Of a DNA stretch of 64,000 nucleotides, positions 58,930 through 64,000 are shown piece after piece. Origin of the DNA: Cymbidium sinense (taxonomy: Eukaryota > Streptophyta > Magnoliopsida > Asparagales > Orchidaceae); NCBI GenBank assembly GCA_021442155.1, contig CM038221.1:45455648-45519647 (forward strand), given 5' to 3'. Position 1 is the first letter of the stretch. Each line of letters begins with the position of its first letter. The position numbers and the translations under genes were made by a program. The notes under the pieces are model-generated. The model saw nothing but the letters and a program-made list of their open reading frames with translations. It was not told the origin of the DNA and searched no databases.

Positions 58930-59330
58930 GACTAAAGCATTGCAAACTCAAGATCTCTCAGTAATCATATTTTTTGGAGAATATCTTATGTTGGCGGATC
59001 ACAAATCTATATGTTCTAGAGAGTGATGGCATCTCGATCAGAATATTGATTGATCCGGTTCTTCTATCAATCTTATGAGTCTAAAAGTATTAAGAGGATT
59101 ATCACTTGATATCCAACATCTTGGGAGAGAATAAGTTGATGGTTCATGGTTTCAATGAAAAAGGGCAGAAAACCCTGTGTTCTTTTATTCTCCCGCTCAA
59201 GTTTCAAGATTTATATACAGAAGCCAAGTTTCATGTAATCGATATTGATACATTATTTATAGCTCTCTTGGGTCGACCATGGCCGCATGAGATGGCATGG
59301 TCCCATCAACTATGCATCAATGTATGAAGT
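58930..59330 (+). pseudogene. Element B protease relic, frameshifted at its active site
   Basis: RILIDP is followed by a frame change within a run of G at about 59057, after which SSINLMSLKVL continues in another frame. Compared with element A (LIDPGYSINLM), one base appears lost exactly at the active-site Gly. Downstream, FILPLKFQDLYTEAKFHVIDIDT (59106-59327) is the rest of the domain. Confidence 0.7.
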
Positions 59331-60322
59331 ACCTAAGAGATGGAGAAGAGTTCAAAATTCCTGGCAATATACAACCATTCTCCGTCCATGAAGCAAAGAT
59401 TTATGAAGATGCAAAATACTCCATCCCTAAAGAGCCTAAGTCGACATAGCCTCTTGAAGCGGTATCATCCACTTCAGGAACTAAAAACCAATTTCACAAG
59501 GTGAAAGAGCATAAGCAAAGAGAAAGAAAGAAGGAAATGCCGACTCTCCCTAAAGCATTTGATTCTACATCTAAATCAAGAAGATCAATTCCTTATTTGG
59601 AAAGTGACACATAGGAAGAAGAAGATATTCCTGTCAAGCCAAAGAGAACCTATAAACTTTCAAGAAATGCAAAATATGAAATAAGTGATTCTATTTCAGA
59701 CTATAATTTTGAATCTACTTATAGAAATAGAGTTCAGATGGTTGCATCAAGAAGGGTCATTTGGTAGTGTTAGAGGACTCATTCAAAATTATACCTATCC
59801 CTTAGTAGTACTTCAAAGAAATTACTCCATTGGAGGTTCATAATATTGAAGAATTGATAATATTCTATGTGCCATCATAGAGTGAGAGTGATAGAACAAG
59901 AACTCTATTTTACAAATTTAACGAGTCTTAGCATCATAATTTTGATCAGCCTGCTCAACATGAAAATTCTGATGAGCTAGTGCCAACGAGAATACTAATA
60001 TATTATCCACAGAAATTATGAAGAATGATGCATAAGTTGGGAATTCATATTGAAACTACTGAACATAGAACTAAAATCTTTAATAGGATGTGGAGCTAAA
60101 GAAGTTCTCAAGCGTCACGAAGAAGTGATAAGTTTATTACTAAGGTCTTGGGTTCATCTACAAATCTCATCAAAATAAAGCCTCTTATAATATAATAGAA
60201 GCTAAGATAGAAACTCATAGTAATGAAGAAGATGATCTCCATGAAATTCTTCTTACAAATGATGAAGAAGTATAAGCAAGCCTGCACTTGAAGAACTCGA
60301 AGATGGTGGACAAATAGCTACT
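59331..60322 (+). pseudogene. Element B protease-RT linker region
   Basis: It contains KRTYKLSRNAKYEISDS-like peptide matching 19147-19455 of element A, interrupted by stops. No enzymatic motif. Confidence 0.55.
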
Positions 60323-61250
60323 ATGGATGAACTCAAAGAAATCAACCTAGGAGATGAGGATGATCCCCGCCCAACTTTTATTAGTGCCCTTTTACCTGTT
60401 GAAAAAGTTGAAGAGCTAAAAATACTACTTTATGAATTCAGGGATTGCTTTGCCTGGACATATTCTGAAATGCCAGGCTTATCCTCTGATGTAGAGTTCA
60501 TAAACTAGCATTAAATGCATGCTTAAGCAAGCTCTAGAATGAGATTGGAGATTGAAGAATAGGTAATTGCAGAAATTAGAAACTAATCAAGTAGGCTTCA
60601 TTAGGAGAAGTATGCATTGGATGTAACATTATCTAGAAGAAGAAGAATCCATGTCTATTGACTTTTAGGGACCTAAATAAGGCTGCCCAAAAGATGACTT
60701 TTCGCTTCCAATATCGATTACTAGTGGACAATACTTCCTATGACATGTTCTCATTTATGGATGGATCATTGGGATAATCAAATCAAAATGGCCAGATGAA
60801 AGACATACATCATTGACACTATTGGCATCTATTGCTACACGTTATGCCTTGGTTTGAAAATGCTACATACGAGCGCATTTTTGATGAGTTGATTCACAAA
60901 GGTGGAATGTTATGTTGATGATTTGGTGGTGAAGAGCTTAAATCATGAAAATCACTTTGAAGAATTGATATTGGAGAGAATCGAAATATGATCTCAAGAT
61001 GAATCCTCTAAAATGTGCATTGAGGTATCCTCGAAAATTCTTGGGGATTATATGTCACAGAGGTGAAATTGATCATGCTAAAATCAAGGCAAGTGGAGAT
61101 GCCTCCACCAAAAAGTTCATATCTCCATTCTTTACAAGGATAACTCATTCATCATTTATATCAAACTATCGTGATCTGTCAACCATTTGCAAGGTTAATG
61201 AAGAAGGATGCTCCATTCAAGTGGGACAAGGAGTGCCAAGCCTTTAATAG
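60323..61250 (+). pseudogene. Element B reverse transcriptase relic
   Basis: CFAWTYSEMPGLSSD (60323-60508) is the RT N-terminal landmark. LVDNTSYDMFSFMDGS lies around 60720-60770, and TATGTTGATGATTTGG encodes the YVDD box at 60911-60926. MNPLKCAL and KFLGIICH follow (60999-61247). Stretches around 60780-60900 are deleted or shifted relative to element A. Confidence 0.85.
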
Positions 61251-61399
61251 CATTAAAAGCTACTTAAATCCACCAATCCTTGCACCTACTCACGGAAGTC
61301 TTTCATTACTACATTAGAAGAGTCCTTGAGCATTATTTGGCACAATGAAAGCAAAGAGAATGCTCTTTATTATATCAGAAGATTAAGGGAGAGATACTC

Positions 61400-62160
61400 T
61401 GATGAGAACACTATTTGACATTGATCTTTGTAGCCCAAAAGCTTTGTCATTACATGCTATTTCACAAGATTACCCTCTTCTCAAGGATCGATTCGCTGAA
61501 GTACTTAATGACAAGACCAATGTTGACAGGTCATTTGGCAAGATGGGCAGTATTGCTTTTACAGTTCGATATTACATGTTTCACAGAAAGCAGTGAAGAG
61601 ATAAGTCTTAGCATATTTTTTAGCTACACATCCCATCCCTATGGACTCTTCTCTTAATGATGATTTGCCCGATGAGCAAATTATGCTCATTCATGAGAAA
61701 AATCACAAATTTGAAAAATATACTTTGATAGAGCCTCATCGATCAAACAAGTCAAACCTCTTCCCAAGGGCAAGAGTAGAATCATCTCTTCAACATAAGG
61801 AAGGGATAATGAGATGATCATATGGGCGAGCCAAGAACTAATAATGAAGGCGGTATGAAGCAGTGGCAGTCTTGAAGAAGCTATCTTCATAAGCATTCAA
61901 AACTTACATATTTTTGGTGATTCTTAACTTATTATAAATTAAGTACTTGACATCTATAAAATTAATAAGCTTGAGTTAGCTTTCTATCACAAGCGAGTTC
62001 TCGATCTTATGAAGTAAATATCAAATACCTCACTAACTCGAGCCTCTCAATCCGAGAAAAGCAAAGCTGATTACTTAGCAAAACTAGCTATAGAAATAGC
62101 AAGTATGAATGTTGATTATGTCATGATCAGCATATTTACTCGATGAGTCTTAGAGCCAGC
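61400..62160 (+). pseudogene. Element B RNase H relic
   Basis: Sequence around 61840-61925 matches the YEAL...IQNLHIFGDS region of element A's RNase H, and 61950-62150 the KINKLELAF and RASQSEKSKADYLAKLA segment. Frames are broken. Confidence 0.65.
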
Positions 62161-62299
62161 AAAGTATCAATCCCCGTTGGTAGAGGAGTTACTAAATTCG
62201 ACATAGCAGGATGCGACTTAGGTTACTCCTCATACTCCCCAAAATCAATAAAAAGTTATACCAATAAGAGTTAAGAATGATATTGCCTCAGAAAAGTAG

Positions 62300-63530
62300 T
62301 GTAAAGTCTTTATTGTAGAAGAGCCACATGATTGGAGGCAACCCTTCATCGATTACTTTAAAGAAGGTAAATTACCAAATAATAAATCAATGATAGCTCA
62401 AATTGAGAAGAGAATGTCGTGCTATGCTTTCATCAACAACACTCTATATCATAGATCCTTTGAACAAATGTGACTACGACATTTAAATACAGATGAAGAC
62501 ACCAAAGTGATGGTTGAAGTTCATAAAAGACTTTGTGGTGCATATCAATCATGTCCCAAGGTGGCAATAAATATCAAAAGGATGGGTTATTATTGGCCAT
62601 TTAGGGTGAGAGACTGTATTAATCATGTTAAGAAATGTCATGAATGTCAAGTATATGGGAATATAATCCACCAACCTCCAAATCCATTACACCCAACAAT
62701 AGCATCTTGGCCATTCAAATGTTGGGGTACAGATGTAATTAGACCAATTGATCTGCCATGTCACTGGACATGCTTCATCCCCGATTATTTCTCTAAGTGG
62801 TGCTACCCCATTTAAAGTTACTATTGATCGGGTGATCAACTTCTTTCACATAATATGGTCTATAGATTTGGAGTGCTCTGAATAATTTGATAATGGCTTT
62901 CATAAAGATTTATAGATTCATTGATCGACATAAAATTGATTGGCGATACTCTTCAATATAATCCAAGAGCAAATGGTTTGGTGGAGGCCTTCAGACATTG
63001 GTCAAACTACTCAAGAAGATTCTTACTAAAATAAAAAGAATGGAATACCAAGCTAATAGAGCACTATGGGCATGTCGAACCACTACAGATCAGACTAAAG
63101 CCACTCTCTATTCATTGGTATTTGGAAAGCGTTCTTCGAGTTGAGTTGCCTTCACTTCGAGTAGCCATCCAATATGGTTTAACTGAAGACCAAAATGCTC
63201 GTCTGAGAATGGAGGAACTCGACACGCTTGATGAAGTTAGATTGTAAGCTCATCAAAATTTGGAAGTATATCGAGCAAAGTTGTCCATGACTTTTGACCA
63301 TACGGTGCGACCTCGAATATTCTAAAAAGGGGAATTGGTTCTGGTGCTGAGAAAACTAATTATTCCTAATCAAAAATTTGGTGAAAAATTTGAGCTTAAT
63401 TGGGAGGGCCCTTTTGCCATTGAAAAAGTGTATCGATGAGGGGCATACCAACTCATTGACCTAAAGGGTGAAAGACCAATGCCACTAATTAATGGGTGAT
63501 ACTTGAAAAAGTATTATACATGAGGAATAC
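62300..63530 (+). pseudogene. Element B integrase relic
   Basis: The zinc-binding segment (62507-62815) reads VHKRLCGAYQSCP...KKCHECQ, so the second zinc His is Tyr here (His in element A). CWGTDVIRPID starts the core. Core blocks up to 63100 and the C-terminal FELNWEGPFAIEKVY (about 63388-63432) are recognisable between stops. Confidence 0.85.
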
Positions 63531-63540
63531 ATTTTGGAAA

Positions 63541-64000
63541 TATAATAGAAAATCTCCCTGCAAGATAGGGGACATTTTTTTTAGTATATCTATTTAGGTT
63601 GACATCGCGCTTCATGCCAAGATCTCTAAATAAATATACTCACTCAAGATGAAGAATAAAACTTTTTCGTGAAATTTTCCTTATCACATAGGGTATATTT
63701 TTAGATTTCTATACATAGATGATAACAATATTATATGTTAAAACCCTGTTAAGAGCATATGAATTCTGATATTGATGTATTTGTGTATTGTCATCTTAAA
63801 AGTTCTTCTAAATGTGCTTTAGAATTCCCCTTGCAAGACATGGGATATTTTTTTTAGTTTTTGTTAAGTTTATTTGAGTTGACGTCGTGTTATAAGACGA
63901 GATCCTCGAATATATTCTGATTTAGGTTGACATCAAGCTTTACGATGAAATCCTTGAATATATCTATGATTGTCATTGTTAAGTTGCAGGTTCTTACAGG
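63541..64000 (+). repeat. C-run/G-run hairpin units after integrase (element B)
   Basis: CCCTGCAAGATAGGGG (about 63556-63571), CCTTATCACATAGGG (63679-63693) and CCCCTTGCAAGACATGGG (63828-63845) are spaced about 120-150 bp. They are linked by a recurring 'ttaggttgacatc.cgctt.atgc.aagatc' module. This mirrors 14757-15256 in element A. Confidence 0.7.

Larger units (their letters stand above)
51123..64000 (+). mobile_element. Element B: degenerate Ty3/gypsy retrotransposon, 3' end outside window
   Basis: 5' LTR, primer binding site, gag, protease, RT, RNase H and integrase relics follow each other on the plus strand in gypsy order. Peptides and non-coding blocks match element A throughout, so the two are one family in opposite orientation. 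Many frameshifts and stops make it inactive. The 3' LTR is not in the window. Confidence 0.88.

Overview
This window reads as nuclear DNA from a flowering plant: AT-rich intergenic sequence packed with decayed, nested LTR retrotransposons, a truncated RTE-type LINE, several MITEs, tRNA-like repeats and long AT runs, with one intact intron-containing host gene. The host gene is strikingly GC-rich against an AT-rich background and is GC-richest near its 5' end, a pattern typical of commelinid monocots (palm, ginger and banana relatives). That placement is an inference. There is no bacterial, phage, organellar or CRISPR content.

Layout. 1-3733: LTR-like sequence cut by the window edge (LTR D), including a 2-kb strand-biased TTGG/GGTCAA tract; only its last 500 bp match the other LTRs. 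3734-8712: non-genic, with a tRNA-like repeat, two TAA-flanked MITEs, a 62-bp degenerate tandem repeat and a 76-bp (AT)n. 8943-28567: a nearly complete but heavily mutated Ty3/gypsy element (element A) on the minus strand, with LTRs of about 4.1-4.4 kb and relics of gag, protease, RT, RNase H and integrase. 28568-31367: a CG-rich TCGA-dense island, a long imperfect palindrome and two perfect hairpins. 31368-32582: the RTE LINE 3' end with a (GTT)n tail. 35124-41290: a second Ty3/gypsy family (element C, minus strand) holding gag and protease only, plus 90-bp and 86-bp tandem arrays and a plus-strand promoter-like region. 41331-41400: a second tRNA-like repeat. 46.5-48.2 kb: the host gene. 50233-51122: an LTR relic related to element C, cut by element B. 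51123-64000: element B, the same family as A but on the plus strand, running off the right edge.

The host gene encodes a 350-residue (or 367) protein resembling the fold-type-I, PLP-dependent 'molybdenum cofactor sulfurase-like' proteins of plants. It appears to lack the Schiff-base lysine, so it may be a conserved pseudoenzyme.

The most informative signals outside genes are these: a MITE present in one LTR of element A and absent from the other (a built-in empty-site control); hairpins with compensatory base changes in that LTR; repeated C-run/G-run hairpins after integrase in both A and B; a regular 86-bp tandem array; and a tandem duplication spanning an LTR terminus. I saw no undescribed multi-gene system. 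All alignments were made by eye.
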